Source of the DNA: Nostoc linckia NIES-25
Lineage (GTDB): Bacteria; Cyanobacteriota; Cyanobacteriia; Cyanobacteriales; Nostocaceae
Reading direction: 5' to 3'
Assembly (NCBI RefSeq): GCF_002368035.1
Contig: NZ_AP018222.1
Span: 5,495,238-5,559,237 of the forward strand
Length of the DNA stretch: 64,000 nt
Shown here: positions 27,322 through 36,440 of the stretch, in pieces
Numbering within the stretch: position 1 is the first letter of the stretch
Layout: each line of letters starts with the position of its first letter
Notes under the pieces: model-generated
The model's database searches: none
What the model was told of the DNA's origin: nothing
What the model saw: only the letters and a program-made list of their open reading frames with translations
Translations under genes and position numbers: made by a program

Positions 27322-27399
27322 TAGGGTGTGTTATGGCGTAGCCTAACGCACCTAAATCGTTAACTGGTGCGTTACGCCAAAGGCTAACGCACCCTACTA
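27322..27399. repeat. gtagggtgtgtta palindromic element, copy
   Basis: Starts tagggtgtgttatggcgt and ends ctaacgcaccctacta. It bridges the right end of the IS630-type element and the next MITE. Confidence 0.75.
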
Positions 27400-27526
27400 G
27401 CGTGACAAGACTAAAATGTTGCAATAGATTTTATTGTGGGATGGGTGTCCTCACCCGTCCGGGCGGGCAGGATGCCCACCCCACAAGAGTTTACTAATAC
27501 ACTATTTTAGTCTTGCCACGCCACTA
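27398..27526. mobile_element. IS630-related MITE plus adjoining partial copy
   Basis: A full copy (129 bp; left tagcgtgacaagactaaaat, right attttagtcttgccacgcca) followed directly by a damaged copy at 27527-27604 that keeps only the left half and part of the hairpin core. Confidence 0.85.
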
Positions 27527-27872
27527 GCTAAAATGTTGCAATAAATTTTATTGTAGGATGGGTGTCCTCACCCGTCCGGGGCGGGCTTTGCGGCGCACCC
27601 CACAGTGAAAATATATCCTCAAAAAATCTTTCTGTTTAAAGATAATCAAATGTATCGACTCAAAAATCAATATATAGAAATCCCCCTTTAACCTAACGGT
27701 AAGAGGGGGATGATGGCTAAGGTCAGAAGCTTTTTATAGATTTCAACCAGAAGGCAATTCTTAACAAGAAATGGGGAACAGGACGAACGATGTGTTGCCA
27801 AATTTTAGAGAATTGATATTACAGCACACTATACGCACCCTCTGTTGTCTGTTCTCCTTTCCCTGTTGGCTT

Positions 27873-30101
27873 TTACCCAAATTTACCAGCAGTTGAAGCT
27901 ATGAGGAATGCTGCATAAGTAAGCACGTAGCCGACTGTGAAGTGAGCTAGACCTACTAACCAACCTTGGACAATGGACAAAGCAACGGGTTTATCTTTCC
28001 AGCGAACTAAGTTAGCTAGGGGAGTACGTTCGTGTGCCCAGACTAGAGTTTCAATTAACTCTTGCCAGTAGCCACGCCAGCTAATGAGGAACATGAAACC
28101 AGTTGCCCAAACTAGGTGTCCGAAGAGGAACATCCAAGCCCAGACAGATAAGTTACTTGTACCGTAGGGATTGTAACCGTTAATTAACTGAGCGGAGTTA
28201 GCCCAGAGGTAATCACGGAACCAACCCATGAGGTATGTAGAGTTCTCATTGAATTGAGCGACGTTACCTTGCCAAACACCTAGATGCTTCCAGTGCCAGT
28301 AAAAAGTTACCCAGCCAAGGAGATTTAACATCCAGAACATCGCAAGATAAAAAGACTGTTCCCAAGAGGATGTTTGGCAAGTACCACCTCGGCCAGGGCC
28401 ATCACAGGGGAAGGTGAAGCCGAAGTCCTTTTTATCAGGCATCAATTTGGTACCGCGGGCATCTAGCGCACCCTTAACACAAATTAAGGTGGTGGTGTGC
28501 AGCCCTAAAGCGATCGCATGGTGAACCAGGAAATCACCAGGGCCAATGGTCAGAAACAAGGAGTTAGTACCAGCGTTAATTGCATCTACCCAATTTGGTA
28601 ACCAGACGTTACCGTAGTTGGGCCAAGCGGTATAGGCAACACTATCTGGGTTAGATAATAAAGTATCCATGCCATACAGCAATTTCCCGTGAGCAGATTG
28701 GATGAATTGAGCAAACACTGGCTCAATCAAAATTTGCTTTTCAGGAGTGCCAAAGGCAACCACAACATCATTGTGGACGTATAGCCCAAGGGTATGGAAG
28801 CCTAAGAATAGCGACACCCAACTTAGGTGAGAGATAATCGCTTCTTTGTGCTTGAGTACGCGGTCAAGGACGTTGTTTTTGTTCTGCTCTGGGTCGTAGT
28901 CTCGTACCCAGAAAATACCGGCATGGGCGAACGCACCGATCATCAAGAACCCAGCGATGTACTGGTGATGAGTGTATAGTGCCGCCTGCGTTGTATAGTC
29001 CTTAGCTATGAAGGCGTAAGGAGGCAGCGAGTACATGTGCTGTGCGACTAACGACGTAATAGTTCCCAGCGCTGCCAAGTGTATGGATAACTGGAAGTGC
29101 AACGAGTTGTTATAGGTGTCGTACAGCCCTTGGTGGGGTAAGTTGAACTGACCTTCAGTTTGGATGCCAAAGAAATTTCTGGCATTGAGCATTTCTTTGA
29201 TGCTGTGACCAATCCCGAAGTTAGTCCGGTACTGGTGACCGGCAACAATAAAGATGACTGCGATCGCCAAATGGTGATGAGCTATATCTGTCAGCCATAG
29301 CGATTCAGTCTGGGGATGAAAACCACCCAAAAAAGTCAGAATTGCCGTTCCTGCGCCTTGGGATGTGCCAAACACATGCCCTGGCGTATCCGGATTCTGG
29401 GCGTATACACCCCAGTCGCCTCTCCAGAAAGGTGCCAAACCTGCTGGGTGCGGCAATGTAGTGAGAAAATTATTCCAACCAACATGAACGCCGCGAGATT
29501 CCGGAATAGCAACGTGAACGAGATGTCCTGTCCAAGCCAGAGAACTAACACCAAACAAACCTGCTAGGTGGTGATTCAAACGAGGTTCAGCACTCTTGAA
29601 CCAAGCCAAGCTGGGACGATACTTGGGTTGCAAGTGTAGCCAACCAGCGAACAAGAACAATGCAGCTAACAATAGGAGGAAGACTGAACCTTGGTAGAGG
29701 TCATTGTTCGTCCGCATCCCGATGGTATACCACCAGTGGTAAATACCAGAGTAAGTAATGTTAACAGGATAGTCAGCGCCCCCTTGGGTAAAAGCTTCTA
29801 CTGCTGGTTTACCAAAGTGAGGGTCCCAAATTGCGTGAGCGATCGGGCGGATATGCAGGGGATCTTTAATCCACTGTTCAAAGTTACCTTGCCACGCTAC
29901 GTGGAACAATAGACTAGATGCCCACAGAAAAATGATTGCTACGTGACCGAAATGACTAGCGAAAATCTTTTGGTAAAGATTTTCCTCGGTCATGCCATCA
30001 TGGCTTTCAAAATCATTTCCCGTAGCGATCGCGTACCAGATGCGACGCGTAGTCGGATCTTGTGCGAGATCCTGGTTAAATTTAGGATACTTTGTGGCCA
30101 T
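27873..30101 (-). CDS. psaB: photosystem I core protein PsaB, solitary divergent copy
   Basis: 742 residues, full length, with the eleven-helix PSI core layout. The two FX-cluster cysteines are present in PCDGPGRGGTC, and the P700 region GHLVWATGFMFLISWRGYW is intact. AAGGAG lies upstream of the ATG. Compared with ordinary PsaB as I remember it, there are several changes at normally conserved places: TGNDFESH for MGNDFESH, HFQLSIHLAALG for HFQLGWHLACLG, and CQTSSWEQSFYLAMF near FX. No psaA precedes it, whereas psaA-psaB is normally an operon. It is thus probably a second, accessory psaB used under special conditions or cell types. MITEs and an IS lie just downstream. Confidence 0.93.
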   Translation of the reverse strand: MATKYPKFNQDLAQDPTTRRIWYAIATGNDFESHDGMTEENLYQKIFASHFGHVAIIFLWASSLLFHVAWQGNFEQWIKDPLHIRPIAHAIWDPHFGKPAVEAFTQGGADYPVNITYSGIYHWWYTIGMRTNNDLYQGSVFLLLLAALFLFAGWLHLQPKYRPSLAWFKSAEPRLNHHLAGLFGVSSLAWTGHLVHVAIPESRGVHVGWNNFLTTLPHPAGLAPFWRGDWGVYAQNPDTPGHVFGTSQGAGTAILTFLGGFHPQTESLWLTDIAHHHLAIAVIFIVAGHQYRTNFGIGHSIKEMLNARNFFGIQTEGQFNLPHQGLYDTYNNSLHFQLSIHLAALGTITSLVAQHMYSLPPYAFIAKDYTTQAALYTHHQYIAGFLMIGAFAHAGIFWVRDYDPEQNKNNVLDRVLKHKEAIISHLSWVSLFLGFHTLGLYVHNDVVVAFGTPEKQILIEPVFAQFIQSAHGKLLYGMDTLLSNPDSVAYTAWPNYGNVWLPNWVDAINAGTNSLFLTIGPGDFLVHHAIALGLHTTTLICVKGALDARGTKLMPDKKDFGFTFPCDGPGRGGTCQTSSWEQSFYLAMFWMLNLLGWVTFYWHWKHLGVWQGNVAQFNENSTYLMGWFRDYLWANSAQLINGYNPYGTSNLSVWAWMFLFGHLVWATGFMFLISWRGYWQELIETLVWAHERTPLANLVRWKDKPVALSIVQGWLVGLAHFTVGYVLTYAAFLIASTAGKFG

Positions 30102-30790
30102 GCAATTTAATTACATCTCCTTAAACGCTAATCCAAGTTACTAGTTATAGTGAGCCAGTAACTTTTTGCAATTGAATCAGCACCCTTTCAGCCTTAAATT
30201 CGAGTTCAATCTAATAGCAAAAGCTGATGAATATTTAGGGAAAAACATGTTGACAGCAGAATTCAAAAGCAGGCAGTCCATTTGTAGTTTTCCTAACTTG
30301 TACTTCTTTGGGGAACCCACAGGGTGGCAACTGCCGTTGAGCAAGAATTGGTGAGTTCAAAGAAAAGTTTGAGCACCGACTTCCAGCAATGCAAACTTCA
30401 GTGAGTAAAACAGGTTTTATACCTGGCTGCCAGACGAATAGTTGTGTAATTTACTTCCCTTGCAATCTGCTGTAATTCTTGCACTTACATTTTTAGGGGT
30501 ATGATGCAATTCATTTCTATTACAGTAATAAACTAATTAATTAGTACTACTTCCATCTAACTAACGGAGGATATTTCTGTTAAACGAACTTGTAGTCTTA
30601 AAGACACTGACAAACACGCAAAAATTACCACAATTTTGATTAAAGCAAGCTTAAACTTTTGTAAATTATGCAGCACAATAAAGATTGTTTGCCAAAAAAA
30701 CAAAAAATTAAACTTAAATTCATGTAGAGTTTAGCAGGCTGCGATCGTAAGAATTTTTACTTAATTGTGGAACTAAATTAGATCGATTAC
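30102..30790. other. psaB leader and intergenic region
   Basis: A 689-nt spacer. The 300 nt next to psaB should hold its promoter, but no sharp motif is recognisable. A small plus-strand frame at 30166-30354 has no ribosome site or family likeness. The rest is AT-rich. Confidence 0.5.
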
Positions 30791-31012
30791 TCAGGGGTTA
30801 ACAATTCCGTAGTAAATGGCCACAACGAATAAGAAAGTAGCCAGTATAACCGCAGTAAATCCATAGCGAGCTAGTGGATTGGGTAAATCCCGATTAGTAA
30901 TTACATTATTCTTTTGTACTTGAGTTATAGGTTCAGATTTCTCAGTACCTTGAAGATTAGTATTATCAGATGTGTTCTCTGTTTTTGTATTTTGAGTCTC
31001 TTGAGATTTCAT
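30791..31012 (-). CDS. small single-helix membrane protein
   Basis: 73 residues: a Thr/Asn/Gln/Glu-rich, probably disordered N-terminus (KSQETQNTKTENTSDNTN) and a C-terminal transmembrane helix (YGFTAVILATFLFVVAIYYG) ending IVNP. The RDLPNPLARYGF lead-in recalls light-harvesting-like small thylakoid proteins, but the chlorophyll-binding ExxxxR motif is not present. A second, similarly built protein is at 54238-54411. Its position upstream of psaB on the same strand is suggestive only. Function unknown. Confidence 0.65.
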   Translation of the reverse strand: MKSQETQNTKTENTSDNTNLQGTEKSEPITQVQKNNVITNRDLPNPLARYGFTAVILATFLFVVAIYYGIVNP

Positions 31013-31350
31013 CGTCTTTTTCCATTTTTTGTAGCTCGTGTGCTTTCATAGTTTCAAACATTGCCTAAGGGCTACATCATTCTTAAGAACTACTTAGCTT
31101 AATGTGTAGTTTGCCTAGAGTAGTTAGTCGATGTAAAGTTAATCTGTAATTGCAAATACACAATGAAGAAAGGAAAAGGGGAAAGGAAACCCCATACTTA
31201 AAAGCAGGGATTTAAAATATAGACACTAATTTTTCTCTCTGCGAGACGCCAAGGGCGAACGCACTACGTGTCTTAAAAATATTCTTTTTTTTGTTCTCTA
31301 TATTTAAAAACACTTGCTATATACCTTGTGGGGAAAAGTTCTTTATTTGT

Positions 31351-31729
31351 CAATACGGTTCAGTTAACGGTATTTAGCTCCAGAAGATCCCCTCAATCCC
31401 CCGATAAATTGGGGGACTTAGTTCCTCCTTTTTAAGGCTACGGTGTACACACAAGTCTGAAATAGGTGATTAACCAAGGTTTTACCCCACCCTAACCCTC
31501 CCCTTGTTAAGGGGAGGGAACTGGATTTCTTGTTTCCCCCCTTGATAAGGGGGGATTAAGGGGGGTAATTCGACTTGTGTGTACGCTGTAGCTGAGAAAG
31601 GAGAGGGAACTGGATTTCTTATTTCTCCCCTTGATAAGGGGGGATTAAGGGGGGTAATTCGACTTGTGTGTACGCTGTAGCCTTTTTAAGGAGGGTTAGG
31701 GAGGATCGAGCCTTAACGGGACTGTATTG
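31351..31729. mobile_element. MITE-like frame with caatacggttcagtta ends, filled by another element
   Basis: Left end caatacggttcagttaacgg, right end ccttaacgggactgtattg. The ends belong to the family at 20233-20370, but the interior is the separate gtgtacacacaagtc element plus pyrimidine-rich DNA. Confidence 0.6.
31434..31680. repeat. inverted-repeat element with a duplicated 77-bp right half
   Basis: Left end ggctacggtgtacacacaag, right ends gacttgtgtgtacgctgtag at 31571-31590 and again at 31661-31680. The blocks 31514-31590 and 31604-31680 are nearly identical direct copies that include ccccttgataaggggggatt. Confidence 0.75.
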
Positions 31730-31790
31730 CTTTATTTGTGCCCTTTCCCCCTTTTCCTCTTCTTGGTAACACAAGGCTGTTTCCCATCGA

Positions 31791-32050
31791 GTCAAAGCAG
31801 AAGCTTTTACAGGGAAGGCGGAAACTCTTGCAGGCTGCGCGATATACTTAAACGTCAAAGCAGAAGCTCTTACAGGGAAGGCGGAAACTCTTGCAGGCTG
31901 CGCGATATACTTAAACGTCAAGGCAGAAACTCTTACAGGGAAGGCGGAAACTCTTGCAGGGACGACAGAAAGTCTTACAGCCTGCGCGATATACTGAAAC
32001 GTCAAGGCAGAAAGCCTTACAGGGCAGACAAAAGCCCTTGCAAGGACAAT
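31791..32050. repeat. 21-bp tandem array with 63-bp higher-order unit
   Basis: Units of 21 bp such as aggcagaaactcttacaggg and gcgcgatatacttaaacgtc. Three-unit blocks of 63 bp start at 31791, 31854 and 31917; the third block carries one extra unit (84 bp), and a last block starts at 32001. About twelve units in all. The 21-bp period keeps frame in every reading frame, so all frames give heptads. There are no spacers, so this is not CRISPR. Confidence 0.85.
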
Positions 32051-32193
32051 TGATACACTGTTATATATCAAGATTCTTGAGTAATGGGAGGTAATTGCGA
32101 TCGCTACTCTAATATTTTGAATACCAACCTCAGACAGACGCAGACAGACGTAGATTAACTTGATAATTATCTTTATCTATCTGTGTTTTTCCT

Positions 32194-33282
32194 ATGAATG
32201 AAGAAGTCTCTAGGAAGTTGGAGTTAATTAGGGAAACGTTGCGTGAAAACGAAGCCCAAGGGGTGCGCTTGCGGGGGACAGACTGGTTTGCTTGGGCGAC
32301 AGCTGGCGCTTCTAACACCGTGCTGCTGACTGCTGAAACTGGCGTAGCAGAAGTATTAGTAACTACTGAAGATGCTTGGGTATTAACGGATGAAATTGAA
32401 GCCCAGCGTCTTATAGATGAAGAACTGCCTGCTAATTTTAAAGTGTACGTCAACCCTTGGGCTGATTATGCTGCGCGTGAGTCTTTCGTTCGCGATGTAA
32501 CTGGCGGTGGAAAAGTAGTTAGCGATCGCCCCATCTCCAATTTAGAAAACCCTTTACCCCCAACTCTACAAATACATAAACGGGTAATGATGTCAAGCGA
32601 GCTAGAGCGATATCGTCAAGTTGGGCAAAAAGCCAGCCTTGCAATGACAGAGGTACTCAAAGCCGCCAAGCCAACTTGGACGGAATATCAATTAGCGGGT
32701 GCAGGTGCAGAGGCGTTATGGGCTAAAGGCTTACATCCAGCGCTGACACTGGTAGCAGGTGAAAGGCGTTTACCCTTATACCGTCACGCTACAGCTACCA
32801 AAGAACAGATTGGACGGCAAGCGATGTTGGTTTTTTGCGCTAGAGGTTACGGTTTGTATGCAAATCTGACTCGATTTGTTTGTTTTGGTCAGCTTTCAGG
32901 CGAAGAAGCCGAATTGCATCGTCATGTGCGTGAAATCGAAGCGGTAGTTTTGAATTTGTCCCAACCCGGAACGACTCTCGACAAAGCTTATTACGCGCTA
33001 GGTCAGGCTTACGAACAGCATGGATTTGCCAATGCCATCCGCGAACATCACCAGGGAGGAACCACTGGATATTTAGCGCGAGAAGTTGTCGCAAATCCAA
33101 CTACTACCGATACTTTAACAGAAGGCATTGCTCTTGCTTGGAATCCTAGTTTACCAGGGGCAAAGGTAGAAGATACTTTTGCAATCCTCAAGGATGGAAA
33201 GCTGGAAAATCTAACTTTCGATCCAAATTTTCCTCATGTCGAGGTCGAAGGAAGATTACGCCCTGTACCTTTGTACAATTAA
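32194..33282 (+). CDS. M24 (pita-bread fold) family protein lacking most metal ligands
   Basis: 362 residues: a creatinase/prolidase-type N-domain (about 1-140) and a pita-bread C-domain (about 150-355). M24 metallopeptidases bind two metals through Asp, Asp, His, Glu, Glu. Here the region expected to read DxGxxxxGYxSDxTR reads CARGYGLYANLTR, so both Asp are lost; the EP site reads AWNPSLPG, losing a Glu; only VEDTFAI keeps the last Glu. Like creatinase, it may catalyse a metal-free reaction or only bind a ligand. The stop is 5 nt before galK, so it is the first gene of a three-gene operon. Its role with galactose is unknown. Confidence 0.8.
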   Translation: MNEEVSRKLELIRETLRENEAQGVRLRGTDWFAWATAGASNTVLLTAETGVAEVLVTTEDAWVLTDEIEAQRLIDEELPANFKVYVNPWADYAARESFVRDVTGGGKVVSDRPISNLENPLPPTLQIHKRVMMSSELERYRQVGQKASLAMTEVLKAAKPTWTEYQLAGAGAEALWAKGLHPALTLVAGERRLPLYRHATATKEQIGRQAMLVFCARGYGLYANLTRFVCFGQLSGEEAELHRHVREIEAVVLNLSQPGTTLDKAYYALGQAYEQHGFANAIREHHQGGTTGYLAREVVANPTTTDTLTEGIALAWNPSLPGAKVEDTFAILKDGKLENLTFDPNFPHVEVEGRLRPVPLYN

Positions 33283-33287
33283 AAATT

Positions 33288-34370
33288 ATGGATTTTCAAC
33301 AAATATTCGGACAACCATCTGAAACTCAAGCTACCGCACCAGGAAGAGTAAATTTACTAGGCGAACATACAGATTACAACGATGGTTTTGTGCTGCCAAC
33401 TGCGATTCCCCAATCTACGACGGTACAGCTGGGTTTTAGTAGCGATCGCCACCATCACTTTTACTCAGAAAATATCAACGAGCAAGTCGCCATTTTAGAT
33501 ATTAATCATACACCGTCTGGATTTGCCAGTTATATTTTTGGCTGTATTGAGGTTTTGCAAAAAGCAGGATACACAATACCATCGCTTTGTGTATACGTCC
33601 AATCATCGGTTCCTATGGGTTCCGGCTTGTCTAGCAGCGCAGCTTTGGAAGTGGCAACCCTGCGGGCGGTGCGCCAACTTCTAGACCTTCCCATTGATGA
33701 TGTTGAAATCGCCCAATTAGCCCAGCAAGCAGAAATTCACTATGCTGGGGTGCAGTGCGGCATCATGGATCAGATGGCTTCTAGCTTGGCGGATACCGAG
33801 CATATTTTGTTTTTAGATACTCGTACTTTAGAACGCCGTGTCATGCTTTTGCCTGACAACACAGAGATTTTGGTGATTGATAGCGGCGTACCCCGTACCC
33901 TTGCAAGTAGTGGATATAACCAGCGACGTGCTGAATGTGAAGAAGCGGCGCGATCGCTAGGAGTTAAGGCACTGCGAGATATTACCGATCCTAAAGTAAC
34001 AGAAAAACTACCCGAACCTCTACGACGGCGTGCCCGTCATGTGATTACAGAAAATAACCGCGTCTTGGAAGTATTGCAGGGAGTATCATCTCAACGATTT
34101 GGCGAATTGATGAACGCATCCCACGCTAGTTTGAGAGACGATTACGAAGTATCAGTACCCGCACTAGATATCCTAGTAGAACTATTGCAAAAAACTCCCG
34201 GAGTGTTTGGTGCAAGACTCACAGGTGCCGGTTTTGGCGGTGCTTGTGTGGCTTTGGTTGCGGCTGGTGAAGCCACAAGAATTGCAACTCATGTCCTCGA
34301 ACAATACAACCAAGCAGGTTACAACGGACGAATTTTGGTTCCTTCTTTGGAGTTAACTGATGCAGCCTAA
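33288..34370 (+). CDS. galK: galactokinase
   Basis: 360 residues of the GHMP kinase family; it phosphorylates galactose at C1 with ATP. The galactokinase signature GRVNLLGEHTDYNDGFVLP, the ATP-binding motif VPMGSGLSSSAALEVA and the C-terminal GARLTGAGFGGACVAL are all present. The catalytic Asp is in CGIMDQMASS. Its start lies 5 nt after the M24-fold gene and its end overlaps the cupin gene by 11 nt, implying one mRNA and translational coupling. It feeds GalT, which is encoded about 8.6 kb upstream. Confidence 0.96.
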   Translation: MDFQQIFGQPSETQATAPGRVNLLGEHTDYNDGFVLPTAIPQSTTVQLGFSSDRHHHFYSENINEQVAILDINHTPSGFASYIFGCIEVLQKAGYTIPSLCVYVQSSVPMGSGLSSSAALEVATLRAVRQLLDLPIDDVEIAQLAQQAEIHYAGVQCGIMDQMASSLADTEHILFLDTRTLERRVMLLPDNTEILVIDSGVPRTLASSGYNQRRAECEEAARSLGVKALRDITDPKVTEKLPEPLRRRARHVITENNRVLEVLQGVSSQRFGELMNASHASLRDDYEVSVPALDILVELLQKTPGVFGARLTGAGFGGACVALVAAGEATRIATHVLEQYNQAGYNGRILVPSLELTDAA

Positions 34371-34737
34371 AGTTGTTTATGGAAACGCAGCCGTTGAAGG
34401 TGCAAATCGTTGGGGATGGTTCATCGGTCACTTTATCACCCCTGAAGACGATCCGCGTTCCACAGAAATGTTAGAAGTAAAATGGGCTGTTCATAAAGCA
34501 GGTGAAAGCAGAACTGATTGGGCAGTCAATAACCAAGCTGCTACGCTTTCAATTCTCATTAACGGAGAATTTCGCCTGCAATTTGAAGATAGAGAAATTT
34601 TATTAACTCGTGAAGGTGATTACGTTCTTTGGTGTGCAGGTGTACCCCATTGGTGGGTTGCTGAGTCCGACTGCACGATTCTAACTCTCAGATGGCCTTC
34701 AAGACCAGGCGATAGTGTTGCATTGCCTGGGATTTAA
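34360..34737 (+). CDS. small cupin-domain protein
   Basis: 125 residues with a single beta-barrel cupin: GEFRLQFEDREILLTREGDYVLWCAGVPHWW contains the GDYVxxxxxxPH second cupin motif, here with one His. The first motif's usual HxH is not obvious (AVNNQAATLSIL), so metal binding may be partial. It overlaps galK by 11 nt and ends the operon. Sugar isomerases and regulators often use this fold, which would fit a galactose context, but no activity can be assigned. Confidence 0.75.
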   Translation: MQPKVVYGNAAVEGANRWGWFIGHFITPEDDPRSTEMLEVKWAVHKAGESRTDWAVNNQAATLSILINGEFRLQFEDREILLTREGDYVLWCAGVPHWWVAESDCTILTLRWPSRPGDSVALPGI

Positions 34738-34975
34738 GGGCCAATAGGCAAAAAAGTAACAAGTTTAAAGTTAGGTTTTTGTCTGTGTTTTAGGCTCAGT
34801 TCATTTTATAAATTATGGCTTAACTGCCATAAATAATTTTAATTATTTGTTACGAAGAATTAGTAGAAACCACTCATTTGGAAAATAGTGCGCTACCATC
34901 GACGAGCAATAAAAAAATCTCCTAGAGGTCTGATATTAATACGCCTCTAGTTATAAGTTAAAGAGGATAACAAAG

Positions 34976-35785
34976 ATGGTTCAAAGTATAGGCGGTATAG
35001 CGAAATATTCGGCTACCGACCTAGACCGATTAGCTCAACAACTAAATCAAGACGGAATTTGTATCATTACCGGTCTTTTTGAGCGAAAATTAATTGAAGA
35101 GTGGGCACAAGCTTTTGAAAAGTTATTTAGAGAGCGTCAAAATCAACCAGGTGGTTTAGCTCCTCGTGAAGTTGCCCGCTATTATCTGACATTACCTTGG
35201 GTTCTTCCATTTGCTAATGAATTGGTCTTTGCGAACCCAGTAATTATGGGCCTTTTAAAGCGCGTTTTCTATCAAGAATACGTAATGGTTCAGTTGGGAG
35301 TTGATGTCCCATTTCAGGGTTCGGATTATCAAGAAACCCATCGAGACTTTCGTCCGTTGTTTAGCGACCAGATAGTAACGCCCCTCTACGCTTTAGCAGT
35401 CAATTTCCCATTGGTGGAAGTAACCGCAGAAAACGGCCCGTTCCAAATGGCACGCGGTACCCATGTATTACCGCGTGAAGAGGGATTAAACAAGGTTGCC
35501 AGTGGTGAAATTCCGATGGAATCATTTTATATGCAGCCTGGTGACGTGATGGTGCGATCGCCTTTAGCTTTGCACAGAGGTTCCCCAAATCGCACGAATC
35601 AGCCAAGACCGATGGTAGTGATGGGCTATGCTATGCATTGGTTACACACACCAAAAGTAGAATTGACTCTCCAACGAGACTACTATGAAAGCCTACCGAT
35701 GGAGATAAAACAAATGCTGCGGTGTCAGGTAGTTGAACAGTTGCCTAAAGAAAAAGCTGAAACTTACGTAAATTTCAAGTACTAG
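34976..35785 (+). CDS. phytanoyl-CoA dioxygenase (PhyH) family oxygenase
   Basis: 269 residues. The Fe(II)/2-oxoglutarate facial triad can be placed at QETHRDFRPLF (HxD) and the distal His in ALHRGSPNRT, whose Arg would bind 2-oxoglutarate. PhyH-family members hydroxylate lipids, amino acids or specialised metabolites. AGAGGAT lies upstream of the ATG. It is 238 nt after the cupin gene, on the same strand, with its own leader. The substrate is unknown; a link to the sugar genes is not shown. Confidence 0.8.
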   Translation: MVQSIGGIAKYSATDLDRLAQQLNQDGICIITGLFERKLIEEWAQAFEKLFRERQNQPGGLAPREVARYYLTLPWVLPFANELVFANPVIMGLLKRVFYQEYVMVQLGVDVPFQGSDYQETHRDFRPLFSDQIVTPLYALAVNFPLVEVTAENGPFQMARGTHVLPREEGLNKVASGEIPMESFYMQPGDVMVRSPLALHRGSPNRTNQPRPMVVMGYAMHWLHTPKVELTLQRDYYESLPMEIKQMLRCQVVEQLPKEKAETYVNFKY

Positions 35786-36440
35786 GAGTTCGCCAAGTTC
35801 ACTTGGCGGGGTATAAGGGTAAAGGGGAAAGGGGAAAGGGGAAAGGGGAAAGGTTTTAAATCCCTTACCCTTTATCGCGAAAGAGTAGCCTGATAAGCAT
35901 TTCAAAATTTTTCGATGGACTACCTAGATTTTCGATCCCCCCTAACCCCCCTTAAAAAAGGGGGAACTAGAGTCTTTTGCCCCCTTTTTAAGGGGGTTGG
36001 GGGATCTAACACCACAGTAAATTAAGTCTTTGAGCTTATACGACAGCCCTTTTACCCCACCCCCAACCCCTCCGCTTGCCAAGGGGAGGGGCGGTTTTGG
36101 CTTTAGACAAAACCGGGGTGGGGTAACGCGGATCTTGATGGTAAGTCAGAGAACTGAATATCACATCTTTACAAGGATTTCACGTTAAGTTGACACCAAT
36201 GGATAGCTGTGCCCCTACTATAACCTGTACCTTCACACATTCCCTTTGTCTATAACAATAATACAGTTATATAAATATTAAGCTCAATTGTGTTTTTTAT
36301 TACCAAATACCAACATTTTTATTTAAAAACTTTTCCTAAAAAAGTTATACAAATAGTTCTATCTGAGGGTAGGAAATCTCTCAAAAACTGAAAGTTAAAA
36401 TTGTATCACAACAACTTTTTAAATAAGGTACAAATTTTTT
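35786..36440. other. intergenic region with purine tract and palindromic runs
   Basis: After the dioxygenase comes a (ggggaaa)n tract at 35823-35851, then G/C-run hairpins (ccccccttaaaaaaggggg near 35948, cccctttttaaggggg near 35982) and ccccaccccc-type DNA to 36120. The last 250 nt are AT-rich leader. No gene seen. Confidence 0.55.

Larger units (their letters stand above)
26072..27323 (-). mobile_element. IS630/Tc1-mariner type insertion sequence, 1252 bp
   Basis: Bounded by 33-bp imperfect inverted repeats (29 of 33 matching) that include the terminal TA on each side: inward from the left tagtggcgtgacaagcttaa, from the right tactggcatggcaagcttaa. TA duplication is typical of this superfamily. 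It encodes a two-frame transposase on the minus strand with an A8 slippage run. The right end runs straight into a gtagggtgtgtta element and then a MITE with the same ends. Confidence 0.9.
31013..32193. other. long repeat-filled intergenic region
   Basis: Contains nested elements: an outer MITE-like pair (31351-31729), an inner inverted-repeat element with a duplicated half (31434-31680), and a 21-bp tandem array (31791-32050). Frames open across the tandem array on both strands, but the minus-strand one needs a TTG start and neither has a ribosome site. I treat the region as non-coding. Confidence 0.6.

Noticed and set aside
26072..27323. Idea that the IS630 transposase is a simple pseudogene
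   Set aside because: Both frames are open and meet at an A8 run where a -1 slip restores the conserved linker, which fits programmed frameshifting.
30166..30354. 62-codon frame in the psaB leader
   Set aside because: No ribosome site, no family likeness, and it lies antisense in the likely promoter region of psaB.
31791..32050. Regular repeats that could suggest a CRISPR array
   Set aside because: The 21-bp units are directly contiguous with no unique spacers, and no cas gene is near.
31619..32071. Long open frame on the minus strand across the tandem repeats
   Set aside because: It starts with TTG, has no ribosome site, and is open only because the 21-bp period is a multiple of three.
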